64,000 nt of DNA from Nymphaea colorata. Its lineage: Eukaryota; Streptophyta; Magnoliopsida; Nymphaeales; Nymphaeaceae. The stretch covers positions 5,272,001 to 5,336,000 of the forward strand of contig NC_045148.1 of assembly GCF_008831285.2 (NCBI RefSeq), in the 5' to 3' direction. Each line of letters opens with the position of its first letter. The stretch's first letter is position 1. Below the pieces are notes generated by a model. The model had not been told where the DNA came from, made no database searches, and saw only the letters and a program-made list of their open reading frames with translations. Of this stretch, positions 35,318 to 49,145 are shown one piece after another. The position numbers were made by a program, and so were the translations under genes.

Positions 35318-35480
35318 ATGCTATCGTGATGGAACACCTAAAGCCTTGGCCTGCACACTGTGCAGGCCCCATTTTCATGCTTAAATCACCCCTTCGCGGT
35401 GATTTTGGGCTTGTTGGATGGGCATTAGTGTTGCCCACACCCAAAGGGGTATTTGCATGGCTAATAACCAATCTCACTTA
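35318..35480. repeat. Cluster of short GC-rich hairpins
   Basis: A 10-bp perfect stem with a 1-nt centre, ggcctgcacactgtgcaggc plus c, lies at 35348-35368. An 8-bp stem aaatcacc/ggtgattt with a 7-nt loop lies at 35383-35405. 'gggcattagtgttgccc' lies at 35419-35435. The island is GC-rich between A/T homopolymer flanks. The 61-codon minus frame here is probably incidental. Confidence 0.65.
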
Positions 35481-36680
35481 GTCAAAACTTATTTTTTAAA
35501 AAAATTAAAAATTATTTTAAAATACTTGAAATTTGCATAAAAATCTTGTTAAATTAAAAAAAAATCAAATTTTAAGTTTTGGCTCCAAAACTCCATATCA
35601 ATACCTCCACAATCTTCTTCTTTAGGCATGAGCTAGCCCTTGGGAAATCTCTAGTACTCACTAACTTGAAGATTTAGACTTTTCCCTTAGCTCTTCTTTT
35701 TCATTTCTCTCTTCTTCTCTTCTTCTTCTCCAATCTTGAGTTCTTTAAGGTCCAACTCTTCAAGGGACCACAAGAAGATCTCTTGAAGGCATATCTTCAT
35801 AACCTTGGAGCTTCTCCCAAAGCAACCCTAAAATCATCCGAAGTAAGAGATTTATCTTCTAAAATTATTCTTATTAGAGGTATGTAATCAATATCTCAAT
35901 CCATTTCTTTTCTTTACTTTTTCTCTTCTCCATCTCCTCATTACCAGATAGCTCTCAAATCTCCTCTTCGCAGTCAAGAAGCTATTCTTGAGTGCAGTGT
36001 GAGAAGGAGAAATAATATTTTTTTTTATTCTCTTTTCTTGAATGTTGCTTTGTTTTGAGATATTATTCATGCATAGTTGATTGAATTTTCCCATTTATAT
36101 ATGAATGAACGGTGAGAATGAGTGTTTGGGTTAGGATTTTTCTCGATTATTATGTCAATTTTGAGGTTGGAGTTTGTCCAACCTGAGAAAGCCATTCATG
36201 AATATATACATGTTAAAAATGCATCTTCATGTCATTCTTACGTTTAGTCTCCTTCTTACTCACCAAAGTAGGAACCCTAATGAGTGTCTTATTATGTTGA
36301 TTGATTTTCTTCCATACCCAATGGTAGGAAAAATATATCCTCTTGTAATAAATTAAATAATTATGTTTTATGTTCGTGTATAAAAATATTTGAAATTATG
36401 CTTTTGAAAAGATTTTTGAAAGTAAGAACCACTCCTCCCCCCCCACCCCCACACCCCAATGAGGTCTTAGAGACTTAGCTTAGGCTCTTGCATGAGGCAA
36501 AGTTCCTCTCTGGCCTATATAAAAACAAAGGTTGGATATCTTCAAGTTATTTTTTTATTTCAACTTTCAGGAAGACACATATTTATATACATTTTATATA
36601 CGTATACATGCACATGATCATCTTTCTTTGTCCTTCTCTCTTTATGGTTCAACATATTTTACGAATGTTCATATACACAT
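35480..36680. other. AT-rich intergenic DNA, nothing recognised
   Basis: It contains a CT-rich patch (35690-35740) and a C-rich run (36431-36455). There are short frames only. Confidence 0.4.
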
Positions 36681-36683
36681 AAA

Positions 36684-36764
<81 letters not shown>
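36684..36764. repeat. (TG)11-(TA)29 compound microsatellite
   Basis: TG repeats pass directly into TA repeats. Looser TA/AC-rich stretches continue to about 37080 (36836-36850, 36905-36950, 37020-37070). Confidence 0.95.
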
Positions 36765-36767
<3 letters not shown>

Positions 36768-37079
36768 CCATTTTCCCCCTTTAAAATCTTTTGTTTCTCT
36801 TTTCAAGTTAAATGTCTTCTTCTATAAAGTTCTAATATATATATATATATCTCATTTCCTCTAAAATTTCTCTCTCTTCGAGTCAATACCTCTTTTTATA
36901 AACTTTCATATACGTATACGTATGATAGTATGTACATATATATGTGCATATTTCTCTCTCTCTCTCTTTAAGATCTTCTTTTCTCTCTTCATTTGAGTTA
37001 ATACTTCATTTTCATGAGCTTTCACATACATATGTCTACATATATACATGTATGTATATACATATAAAATAAGTATAAA

Positions 37080-40000
37080 GATACATACCTTTATCTTTTT
37101 TTAAATCTTTCATTTAGCGATCTTTAAAATCTCTTTTTCTCTCACTTTTCATGGGAGTATTTCATTTTTTTCATTCTTTTGGATATTTTTCTCCAAAGAT
37201 CTAAGGTTTTAACTTCTCATTTGCCGACTTCACTAAGACTAAAACTCAAATAATGACCTAATATTGGAATCATGTTTGTTGGTCTACAACCTCACTCCAT
37301 TTTCAAAAACTTTGCTCTTTTCATAAAAAGTATTTTTGACAATTATAAAAATGAAAAACTTAGATGTATGTGATTGTAGGAATTCTTTTAGATGAATGTT
37401 ATGGTGGGAATGAATGATTTTCTTTTAATCATGTAGGATCAATACATTCATATATCCACATTCATTTGACATCACTTATGATTATAAACACCTCTCTAAA
37501 AGAACTTAAGAGGAGCTAGTGCTCTCACTAGGTAGTAACAGAATTAGAGCAAAATTTCAAACCTACTTAAAATCTTAAGAGAACACTAAAGTGATCTTCA
37601 AAAGATGATATTCAAATGTTTCCAAATGATATTTGTAAAGATTTTTCAATTTACGATTTTTCAAATCAAAATGTTTTACACTCTCAAATAATTCTTCCAA
37701 AATTTCTCAAAATCTTGAAACATCAAATCTTCAATATTTTCTTCAAATACTACACCACATTTAAAATGAAAAAGATGTTTAAGTAAAAATGAAATGCATC
37801 AAGAATAAGCATAGCACTTGGATTGATTTTCTCCAGTAAAGGTGCTGGGAACGGTCGATCATCGTACTGACGGGCGAGTCTCTTTCTCACTCATTTCAAA
37901 ACAAAATCTCACTTTTCTAGAGCACTCTAAAAACCAAAATTTTTTTAGGATAAGAGCAGATGACGACCATGATAGGACCCATTATCGTTTGACTATGATT
38001 GTAACTGATACATTTTCATTAATTATAATTGATACATTTTCATTAACTTGAACACCTCATATATTGTCGATGATAAAACATGTCTCCTTCTTTGGCCTTG
38101 ATCCTATCGGTATTTCATTACATGGTGATTGTGGTTGTTTTCTTGCATATATGGCTAATTGAGAAGGATCAATTATATGGGTTTATGGAATTGTTAAATT
38201 TTGTCCCTCTAGGGAGGGCAATGGAAGGATAGAGTTAGAGTCTTGCTCTCTATGTGTCAAGCCATAGTTTTCCTCAAGTTCTTGAAACTTAGCACACAAC
38301 CCCTAGGCATGTCATCTTTTTGAGTGTGCTTGGACCTCATCAAGAGATGCAAACTCCTTTGGGGAGATCTAGAGGTGAGAAAGATGGACAATAGCCTTAC
38401 ACCTGGTTCATTCAACTCCTATTTCCCCAAGTTGTTTCTACAATGTATTTTTGGACAAGTAAGGCCGCACCTTCACTATGTGAAAAATTGGTTCTATTGC
38501 ATATTTGAGATTAGTCAATGTATACTAGGCCCTGTAAACATTACTAGGATATGAACATTGGCTTGAAGGCACGTTTGAAGTAAGTAAATATAATAGGTAA
38601 GAGCAGATGTAGTTGCCATCACATGCTGAACTAATTTCTTCTTAGATGATGTTAATAGTCAGTCACAGCTCTATAAATCTTTGGCTCCTTTAGAAGCAAA
38701 ATAGTTTAGTTTCATGCAAGAGAAGTATTGTATGATTATTATCATAATCACATGAATGCCACATTCATACAACTCTTCTAGATAGCGCTACTGGTCTTTT
38801 AGAACAGTTAAAGAGTGCTCCTTAGAGAACATAACCTACTGTTATTAATTCATCACCAAAAAATCACAGTCAATTAGGCAATTACTAATTTTTGTCCCAA
38901 TGATTTAACTAGTTTGTCATGTTTTACAACTTTTGACATCCTAAAATTGATTGTCTAGATCGTGTCTGTGGCTGTTGTACTATATATATGTATATATCAA
39001 TCTTTCCATTCTTGTATGAGAAATTTTGTAGTTCTTTTGAACCACATGGCAAGAAATTCCTCTGAACAAGGCTTTGGGTGCAATGAAGATCTTGTTGTCT
39101 ACTTTTGGCTTTGAGTAATAGAACCTTCTAGTCTGGATCATTTATTATCTAATAAGTTCTAAATCATCATGTCCATGTACCAATATCAATTTCATAGGAA
39201 TTGTTGAACTACTAGCAAATAACATGGCAAAATCACATATAGGACGTTATCACATAATATTGAGTTCAAAACTTTAAATTGTGCTCCCTATTATAGATAC
39301 TTGGGTTCTATTAATCATGGTAATGATTTTGATATCCTTGTTCAAGAAAGCACTCTTTCACATGATATCTGATAATTACATTAGTAGTCACACCCAATAT
39401 ATTTCAAAAGCTTCTTTCATGGTTTTAGCCGCCACTACCGTTTTGTTTATTGTTTTTGTTTTTTATTTAGTAACTAAACGTGATGGTGTAGATAGTTTAT
39501 TAGCTTGAAAAGTATGCACTTCTATAGTGCCATGTCCAACAATTATTCACTTTCAAATTGTCTATTGAGTTTTGTCTTCAATTTTTGTTTAACACATTAA
39601 TAAGTGAACGTCAACACTATTTTCTAGACCATTAAATAATTGCTGGATTTTACCATACAAATTTATTGTGTTGCTCTATTAGGGTCGACTTTTAAAGCTC
39701 CATTCTGGTATGGCTATAAGGAGGAGCTTAATTAGGTTATGTATGTTAGTGAATTGACTTTCTTATTTGTTGTCTACTAATTACAGTAGCAATATTAAAA
39801 ATTATCTAAGTTTTGCAATACAAGGTCTCACATATTACACATTGTAGAATTCTAAATGTTTCATAATATATGCAAAAAAGAAAATAATAGAATTAACTAC
39901 CTGATTAAGGGTTAGTCTCCAGCCTAGTGCAATGTTCAACCTTCGAAAAAGGTTGGACTGAAAACTTGATATTAGAAGAGCAAGTCATCCAGTACTCCAA

Positions 40001-43000
40001 ACTGAGGGAGGTCTACTGAGTGGGAGAGATGCCCTTGGCCATGGTGTCAACATCAAGTGGTTCTTCAGCCTCATGTGATAGATCGAATGAACACTCACCT
40101 ACAGCATCCCGGTAATGATGGAATTCTAACATGTCATTCTCTTCCATCTCAATAAAGGCAAGGGTACCTGACTATTTTTATTTATTCAATAAATTGGATT
40201 AATTGATATGTCATGGATAGATAACCCAAGTTCCAGCCCATAAGTGGTGACAACTGTCTTATGAAGACTCATTTTCGTAATGGCTCTAGTGGTCCAATGG
40301 ATTTGCTTGTGATAAATAGATATTTCCTTTACAAGATTGATTTGTGATGAGAAAGAATTAGACACCAGCACAATAGACACATGTTCTATCCATTAAAAGT
40401 ACTAAGGGACGTTACTAGTGAAATAGAACCAATGAAAATAAGGAATTGTTGACTCTCCATGGGTATCGACAACCATTTGATGAATTACTTTTGCATAAAT
40501 CAACAAGTCCTAAGAGCCATAGCATTTCATGACTCATTGGGAAATTTGATTCTCCATTAACCAATAATGATGCAATGTACACTCACTTTTTTGACTTCTT
40601 ACTCTCATTAGAGATTTACCTAAACAAGTAGGTCCTTGAGCCTATCCCATGTTAGCCCCAAGAAATTGGTCTCTAACTAGACAAGTAAATGTGACATTGC
40701 TTCATGCTTCAAATTGATTGACCATGAACATGCTTTCCCAGATGAACAGTGCTCCATTTTCCCCATTGGGGCCAAACCTAAACATGTACTAGAGATATAG
40801 TTGTCCATACCCTGATAAGGGATGGGAACCTATGAGGCATTAGCAGTCATTTTCAGCTATTATCCCCTGCCAATCAATGAACTAAGCCTAAGCCTACCTG
40901 CTTCTGTTGATGAAAGCCCTAGCTCCTATTGAAATAAGTACAATAAGCACCCCAAAAATCCAGCCAAGCAATTTTCTTTGAGCCAAAAAAGAAAGAAAAG
41001 AATGAACAAGGTTTGCATTGGGCACAATAAGAACAAATGCATGAGCTTTCAGACCAAAACAAAAATATTTGTAGCCCTAAATGTAATATAGAGATGATGA
41101 AAGTCACATAGTTACTTGATCCTCATATTGTGTTCATGTTCTAAGGCTCACTACAAAACTAATATTTGAGCTTTGTTTAGTGATATGTTGGACATCGATG
41201 ACATGTATTTTTCTGTACATTCAAATGAAGAAGAAGAAAAACAAGATCATAGCCATGGATTTAAGATAGATCAGTTGGTTAGATTATTGTTTTAGGATGT
41301 TAGTCTTTTACAGTAGGGAGCTCAACAAAATCCAAGGTTCATTTTCTTTAGATTATATGTGCAATTTAATATAGCAAAAGACGTTTTGTCAATGGATGTA
41401 TAAATTTGCTTGGTTCTTTACTGGGGCCCTTGTGTGCTACAAATGCTTACGCTTTTTAGGCATGAATTGAATATACAAGGCACTTATAAACTAAATCTTT
41501 TCTATTGTATGAATTTAGATTTGAAACCTTTTTCCCTTGCAAAAAGTCTTTTCAATACAAAAAAATAGTCACTATTAACTAGTAAAAGTTGGATTAGCAA
41601 CGACAGGTACTCTAGAATATTAACTATTGAAGGTTTATTTCATTATTTATGTAAATTTCTTTACTTTCATTTTTCTATGTTGTGAATAGGTTAACAAAAG
41701 TTATTGGAGTGAGGTTAAAGAGTTTGTGTACTTCACTTTCATAAACACTTCAGTTGTAAATTAGGAGGTTAGATGCACTGTTGTGAAGGGTGGCAGTTAT
41801 TCTTTCAAGAGCCCTAAAGATGCTAGAGATCACATGATCTATGATAGCATTTGTAAAAATTACACAAATTATATTTTTTGTAAGGATCTTATGTCAACAA
41901 AACATGGTGCGATAACAAGTTTATCCTGACATCAAAGTGAAACTCATATGCAAGAATAGTTAGATGATACATTTATAGGCTTTATTATGGAAATTGGCAG
42001 TGATGAAAATAGGAGCGAGTGTTTCAATGGAACCACCAAGGTAGATACATTTTGTAAATTTTTAAAAGACATTGGGCAACAGTTATATGTAGGATTGTAA
42101 ATGACATTGTAAATGACATTTTATGACATTTGATGGATTCTCTAGCCTGAAAGTCATTTTAGTGAGAAATAAATTTCTTTTACTTCTGGCCCTTGCAAAA
42201 TATAAGGCTTGTTTTAACATATAATGGTGTTTAATTTGTTCAAAACAATAAATAAAAATGTATAACTAGTGACTTTCCACACAATTTGCACATGATATTT
42301 TCTAGTTCATTTAGTATTGGAAATGACATAGATAAATATTTTCATTGTTTACTACTAAATATATGGAGTTATGACATATTATGACCCTCCAAAGACAAAT
42401 GTTCAAGATGTGTGTTTTACTGCTATGCACAATCAATGATTTTCCTATACATACCAGTTAATAGGGGAAGGGTACTAAAGATAGACTGGCTTGTCCTTAT
42501 AGTAAATTTGAAACAAACTCTATTTGGTGGAACAATCATTGAAAGCATAATATATGTCATTGCCATTTTTTTGCCTCATAATTATGTGCTTGACTTAACA
42601 AGCTGGCAATTGATGGAAATATTGAATTATGTGGTGCTCTCGTAATTGCTTTTGGTAGTGACAATTCCTTAGGGGCACAACACGCCAAAAATATGTCTTG
42701 AAAAAGAATTCATTGAATTCAACTACCAACTTGCCATTTTATATTGGAAGGAAAAAATATATCTTTCAACTTGCAATATTAGCAGCATAATATATTGTGA
42801 CATGACTTAGATATGATGCATGTTAAGAGGAATATGTGTGATAATATTCTGCATATACAATGTAGAATATGGAAGAAAAAATTAAAGACCCTTGGTGATG
42901 CTAGATTAGATTTTCAAGATATAAATATTAGTATCTACTAAATATGTCAAGTTACATTACTAGACTTACAATTTCATGCATTTGTAAATTTGTCTGGTGG

Positions 43001-44970
43001 GGACATATACACTTATGTTCGATAATAGCCTATGGAAGAATCACATTTCAAGCATAAAATGGAGGTTTCACATGTATCCAACAAAACAATATTACTCTGT
43101 GAATGATAGTTGAATACCCAACCCCTCATACCAGCACGAAAGAGGAAATGGGGTGGGAGAGCAATAGTAGAAAAACTAACCCAAACCTTTTCAAAAATAA
43201 GACATAATACAAAAGCCACCAAAAGAAATTAAACAAGTCAAAGTCCTTCAGAATTAAAAATACTAGGTAGCTTTTGTTGACTTAAAATTTAAACACCCAC
43301 TAAAGAACCTAGTGAACTAACTTCATAGAAAAACTGTCAAACAAATTAAACTCACTTGAAACAGTTGTTTACTGTTAGCATCCAATTGTTTTGTCATCCT
43401 ATGATTATGCCTTCCAATCTTGACTACAAAAGGAAATCAATCAATGCACTCTTGATCCTTCACCACTGTGATTGCAAAATTATGGGAAGATAGCAAGGCT
43501 TTCAAAATCCTCGAATGAGGCAAATGCATGGATGAATAATATCTACATAGGTCATGTAAAGTATCAAATTTACATAGTACAGGATCAAACAAATGCAGAT
43601 ATACCCGTAACCCCCCCCCCCAAAAAAAAAAAATAATAATAAATAAATAAATTTATTATGACCTCTTGATCCATCATGGGATCAAAATCAAACAAATAAA
43701 AGCACCTCCAACGTACTAAAGAATTTTATTCCATAAATAAACCAATAGAGCCACTAATTCCCACTGAAATAAATTGGTGCTCATGATTTGCATAATTCTT
43801 TTGGTGTTTAGACATCAAAGCGATTGATATAGGTCCATCATACTAGAAGACAATGTTAATTCACAATATAAATAACTGGTGATAGACCAACCGACCAACC
43901 AACTATTGGCACACAGTTAACCAGCTTATCATTCACATGTTCATAATAAAGGCTGGTCCAAATCACTGCACCATACAGAGCTTATGTCTTGGCACTATGG
44001 TGCTATCAGATTGCTTCAAAGTCTCAGCAACAATTGTATCTTGTAAGCCCTCTTTAGTCTACCTTAAACTAGTGGTTCACATAAACATAAAACCAAATAG
44101 GATCCTACAAAATATATGTTTCTTATATAGTAAGAAACAACCTGATTTAGAAGGGGCAACTTTCCACCAATTGGGTTGTGCCTGTGAAGGGGCCTCCAAG
44201 GTTCAAGGGCAGCTCTTTCACCAAACTGTTTTTATTGTGTTTTCCCTATGTTTGGGCTAAATAGTGGCCCTCGATGTTGTGTAAGGGGAGGCATAATTTT
44301 CAGCTGTAACTTCACCAAAAAGGCAGACACAAAAGAACCCAAATGGCCGACATAGCTGCAATAGGAACACACCTCCATCGTGTGTTATATCTATGGTATT
44401 CCAATGTCCCTATTTGATGAACTTATAAACTTTAGTGCATCTGTTACGACTACCAAGATAAATATTAGTGCACCTATCATGACAACCAACAACACACCCG
44501 GTCTTTCCAAGATGTTGCAAGACCTTACAAATTTTTAAAGAATCTATGAAATGGCTACAAAAGCCTACATTCACAGGTGAAGCCACCGAAGGGAGTGACT
44601 CAAAAAGGAACAATTTAACAAACTTTTTTACAGTTTCAATGGAAAAAAAGGATGCTCCTGCAGCACACACATATTGGACATGGCGTAACCTTTCACTTAC
44701 AAATTAAAAATACTAAAAATAAAAGAAATCAAGTATAATAATGAGAAATTTCTGTTTTCATTTGATGTACTTTGTCATAGAGGCATGCAAATATGTCTTC
44801 ATACTTCTGACAATCTGATCCATAAAAATGTCTTAATAATTTAAAGCCACAAGGAGTGAGACAGCATAGAGCATTGCTATTGTAAGGTCAATTTAAGGCC
44901 TTTACCATTTGAGGGACTGCAACAGAACTCTGTTGCTCCATTACTGAACTTTCCTTGGTTAAGCTGGCCA
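37080..44970. other. Long gene-poor AT-rich stretch
   Basis: No frame here shows a recognisable domain. The longest are 107 codons (43937-44260), 86 (44410-44670, minus), 77 (42412-42645) and 75 (39281-39508; hydrophobic with a possible membrane segment but no family match). Small local repeats: a 24-bp period at 38006/38030 ('tgatacattttcattaa') and 'aatgacattgtaaatgacat' near 42100. A C13-A12-(AAT/AAAT)n tract lies at 43609-43655. Confidence 0.45.
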
Positions 44971-44978
44971 AAACCAAC

Positions 44979-45456
44979 GTCTAAAAACTTGTCGAGTCAA
45001 CCTGGTGACTTCGGGTAACTTGGCTTGGGTCGCCCCCCTAACGAGTCAACCCAGTAGGTTGGCTCATTTTACTTTATTTTTCAATATTTTATTGCTTTTT
45101 ATAGTTGATACATGTTAAGATATAAGCTCTTTTTGTTACGTTATTAAAGATACAAGTTCATTTTGTTAAAAATAGGCCATATTAACGAAATTGATTGAGT
45201 TTTCTTAATGTTTTTGCATTCGACATGCTAAATTTGCAACAATTCATGGAAGATGAACTTAGTTGTGACTTTACTTTATGTTAGCTTGCCTTTTTTTAAT
45301 CACATAAGTGAAATTAAGTCATTTTACAAACTTTTTATGTTTAAAAGCAAGTTACATATTTTTTTTTAAGGTTAATATAATTAGGTCCGAGTCACCAAGT
45401 TGACCAGCCGAGTCACGAATCAAAAAGTCGAGTTCTGAGTCACAGGGTTTTAAAAC
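44979..45456. mobile_element. MITE-like element with 'gagtca' inverted ends
   Basis: The left end gtctaaaaacttgtcgagtc is matched by the right end, on the opposite strand, gttttaaaaccctgtgactc. Both subterminal regions repeat 'cgagtca/gagtcac' phrases (44993-45060 and 45390-45445). The interior is AT-rich and non-coding. Flanking 'gccaaaaccaac' and 'gccaaagcaaac' look like a degenerate target duplication of about 9-11 bp, which would suit a Mutator-type origin, but this is uncertain. Confidence 0.6.
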
Positions 45457-45639
45457 ATTCGCCAAAGCAAACTGATAGATCGATTGGACAAGAGTTGCTT
45501 TTTTCATCTGAAGAACACATGGAAGTAGGTGCTAAAAAAAGGACCTAGATATTTTGACATATTTATAAGGAAGATGTGGTTGGAAAAGCTAGCATGCCAA
45601 GGAACAAAAATAGAAGAATAAAAGGCAAGAAAGATGAGA

Positions 45640-46480
45640 TCGATCCTCAACAATTTTTTCACTGTGCAATCCATAACACATTCAAAAGGTGCCTAGCGTC
45701 GTAGTTGTTTTCGGTTATAATTGAATCCCTGGCTCCAAGGGTATTAAAGCTCCGAAATTGCCCTTTGCACATCAGGCAATCTCGAAATTACTGTAAAATA
45801 GACCCTCCTAAGACAAGAATCAAGGAGGACAACGAAAGAACAGGAGGAATGAGCAGAAGTTAATTAAGATCGAATCTCATAGTTAATGAGCAAAAGAATG
45901 TGTGCATTACTTTTTCTACAGCATGATCGAGAATAGCTATAGACAATATATCGTGAATGAGATGCAGGAGTTGTAGAGAACAGATTGGGCAGAAACAAAT
46001 ATGAGCCGAAGAATTAAGAAGAAGAGAAATTACCTTTACCTGTTGGCCGATGGAATATCTCCAAATCACGCTGACTTCATTCCGATTGCTGAAGATTTGC
46101 ACAGAAGGGAACTGACCCGTTCTCGTGATGGTGATTGAGGGTCTCCACAAAAGGAATCAGCCACACCTCGTCCTAGTAGAAGGAGAAAATGCTAGGAGAA
46201 GAAACCCGAGAACAAGTTTAATTTGGGCGCGCAAAATTTTTGCCTCTTTAGGAGCGATGAACAGTTATGTCTTCAATGGGATCACGAGTCGCCGCTGGTC
46301 TTTCGGCCTCTTCAATGGCGCATAGCATTCCATCGACCTCTCCAAACTGCATGGCTGCCGATACCCAAATGCCACAAACAGGCCCTACGGTGGCATTATG
46401 CACCAAACACCATCGAACATTGGTTTCCAATGGAGCAGGGTTGTTTCCACGCCAATAAAGAGGTTAATTTCTTGTAGTGC
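45640..46480. other. GC-richer unassigned stretch, possible gene remnant
   Basis: From about 45650 to 46470 composition is closer to coding DNA. Frames are open on both strands (96 codons minus at 45860-46150; 66, 84 and 63 codons + at 46125-46477). No domain is recognisable and the frames conflict. It could be an eroded exon region, a transposon fragment or an upstream region of an unseen gene. Confidence 0.3.
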
Positions 46481-46579
46481 AAACAGCCCCTACTGCATGA
46501 TGGAAAAAGAACAACACGTTAGTAAGGATACCATTCAAGCAAAAAAAAACACATCAAAGAAGGTTGGACTTCTTTGACA

Positions 46580-47130
46580 CAAGCTTTATGGTCTGGCTCT
46601 CACTGGCACTATTTTAAACCACGTCACAAGTAGATTCAATTTATTTGACTTTACCGATATTTCCTGAAAAGCGTCACAAATGGTGCAACCATATTAAGCC
46701 TAACTAATGCTATCTCAAGAAGCACCATAAATAGTCAAAACGGTACCGTTTGAACTGACATTTTTTTAGAAAATGTCACGGTAGTCCCAACAGTATTAGG
46801 CTTTCACTGATGTTCTTTCAAGATGCGTTACTAGTAGTTGACATTTTTTGGAATGCATCACAAATGGTCCCAATACTACCAGGCTGTCTATAGCTCTACT
46901 TTGGGAATAGTTCACAGAGTCCCAATAATACTGGTTTTATTGCTGATGTTATCTGGAAAGCGTCAAAGATGATCCCATTAATCTTTAGCTTTCTCTCTAG
47001 CTATTTTGAGAAGCGTCACGTATAGTCGCAACAATACTAGTTCTCGAGAAGCATCACAAATATTCCCATACTTTTGAGCCTGCACCGATGCCTTCTATGG
47101 TTGCATCATAGATGCTCAGTCTTTCGGGTC
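46580..47130. repeat. CACTA-like subterminal repeat array, copy 1
   Basis: Degenerate iterations of about 50-60 bases centre on 'gagaagcgtcacaaatagtc' and 'ccaacaatactag' (for example near 46665, 46715, 46770, 46850, 46965, 47010 and 47045). Arrays of 'GCGTCAC/GTGACGC' motifs like this are the usual subterminal architecture of plant CACTA (En/Spm) elements. No TIR was located with confidence. Confidence 0.65.
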
Positions 47131-47214
47131 TTTTGTGGTCACACAATGTACCAGACGCTTTCCTTGTCACATGCGGACTATTGAGTCCTGCCCACTAGCT
47201 TATGTGACGTTTTA

Positions 47215-47820
47215 TTCTTTTTTCTAACACCAAAATAACATCAGTAATAGCAATCTTTACAGACGCATTGTGTTCTTCCATGAAGATATGAATCAAAGGC
47301 CGAAGTTCTATTGACGTTTCTCATCGTGCCAAAAGTCGTGTTTCTAAAACAATTAATGATGCTTTTTGTACTGTTGATTCGAATGTTGTTTTGCCTTAGT
47401 AAAGACCTTATCTTTTCATGTGCAAAAGCAGCATTAGTTTTTGCTGCCATGTTTAAAGTAGTAGTCAAAGAAAACAGGTATTTTTTTTAAAACGTGAAAA
47501 AAATGTGATAAATTAAATGGCTGTTTAAAACTTTAAAAAAAAGTTAAAAACAAAAAATGCATTTTTTCGTGTTTCTTTACTTTTTTTTCACTTTTTTCAT
47601 TTTTTTCAGTTTTTTTAATGTCAAACAGTTTTTTTTATTTTTTATTTGTTGCAAATCTGCTTATCTTTTAACGTTTGTTTTATAGTTTCTCACTTATTTT
47701 ATTTTTTTCTCATTTTTAGTTTTTAAAAAATTTAAAAATTTATCGTATTTTTTTTATATTTTTGTCCTTTTTTTAAAAAGCTCATTATATTATACTTGAG
47801 AAAAACCTTGTATTTAAAAC
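47215..47820. other. T-rich simple-sequence stretch
   Basis: 47470-47770 is dominated by T and A homopolymers with short 'cacttttttc' type iterations. It includes partial inverted similarity between 'ctgtttaaaac' and 'caaacag'. No gene. Confidence 0.45.
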
Positions 47821-48239
47821 TCTAAAATGTTATTTGTGAGTATAGTACTTTAAACTGAAAAGTCAAATTCTTGAGAGTTATGAGTGCATGTGGCTGCCAT
47901 TTTGAGAAGTGATGACTTAGGTAGAGTATTCACTTATTTCAACAACATTAAAAAAGAAAACCAATAATAATAACTTCCATTTTAAGTTATCTTACCTTCT
48001 TATTTTAGTGCCTTCTTTCTCATAACTGTTAGATTAAGTTGATAACAAAAAGCCAGGAGTAATTAATTAATGGACAGCAAGCTTTTGTTTTTCTAAAAAA
48101 CTTGACATAAAATCTTCGAGGGTCAATAATTGAATAGAATTGGGTGCCAGTTTGCTCGCTTTTCTAATCAAACAATACTAAAATAAAAATTTTAAAGTGA
48201 GATACAGGGAAAAAGAAACCTTTATCAGCAACCAATATC

Positions 48240-48530
48240 CACCAAGAAGTTGGAGAAGCAACGAGAAATAGTGATGAAATTTGACACGACAAGATGGTGC
48301 AGAAGGATCCACAAATAGTGATGAAATTTGACAAGACAAAATGGTGGAGAACGACAGATTGGTGGAAAAGTGCGACAGAGTTGTTTACATTCTTCCACCT
48401 TTTTCCATTTGCCTCGTCAACGAAGTCCGTTGTCGGCCTACAGAGGCGACTAAAGAGTCCGCTACTGCAATCATGAATGGACTTTCCTCAGCCGTCACAG
48501 TTGCCATCCTCAAAGTCCTGTTGCAATAAA
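48240..48530 (+). other. Unassigned open stretch with a 41-bp internal repeat
   Basis: 'aatagtgatgaaatttgaca' is repeated at 48267 and 48308 with following 'gac-a-agatggtg' sequence. Downstream, a 62-codon frame (48341-48529) is GC-richer than the flanks but has no recognised domain. It lies between the two CACTA-like repeat arrays and could be cargo or an eroded gene fragment. Confidence 0.3.
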
Positions 48531-49145
48531 TGATCATGTACATGTCAATGAACAATAAATCCAATTGAAAGCCCTAAACGGGGCAGAAGGGGATGGTTTT
48601 CTCGCAGTTCATCAGGCTAACGATAAAAAACACTTAACTCAATTATATAATACATATAAATTCAATGCAATATTTCCTTAAGAATCATGTTTTAGATTTT
48701 GTTTTTGTGAATGCATGATATTTCAAATAATCAAATTTGAAGCATTCTCATTGGTAAGTACAGTTCATCCTTATTTTTCCTTCTTATACCAAAAATATGC
48801 GTGGAAGGCCACACAACAAACCACATGAGACGAAAAAACCAAGACTACATGGTTCAGTTCAAGTTTCAACCCACATCCATAGACTGATACCACACAGTTA
48901 ACTGTACGAGTTTGATTCTCTTTTCTTCTCATGCAAATTGTGGGCATTTAAAACAAAAGTATTGCTTTTGTTTTTTCCTTGCAAGTATTTCTATTTTAAT
49001 ATATTGAATATTCTTATCCTTGGTATTGCAGTTATCCTTTCTTGTTACTTTGGACACATTTGAATTAGCAATCTTTTGATCTGTGGACACCCAGCTTTGC
49101 CGCATTTCTCTTTAATAATCACGAGTCTTGAGAACTACCACAACC

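Noticed and set aside
39281-39508. 75-codon hydrophobic frame considered as a small membrane protein
   Set aside because: No family resemblance, no GC shift, and an AT-rich hydrophobic frame of this length is expected by chance in 64 kb.
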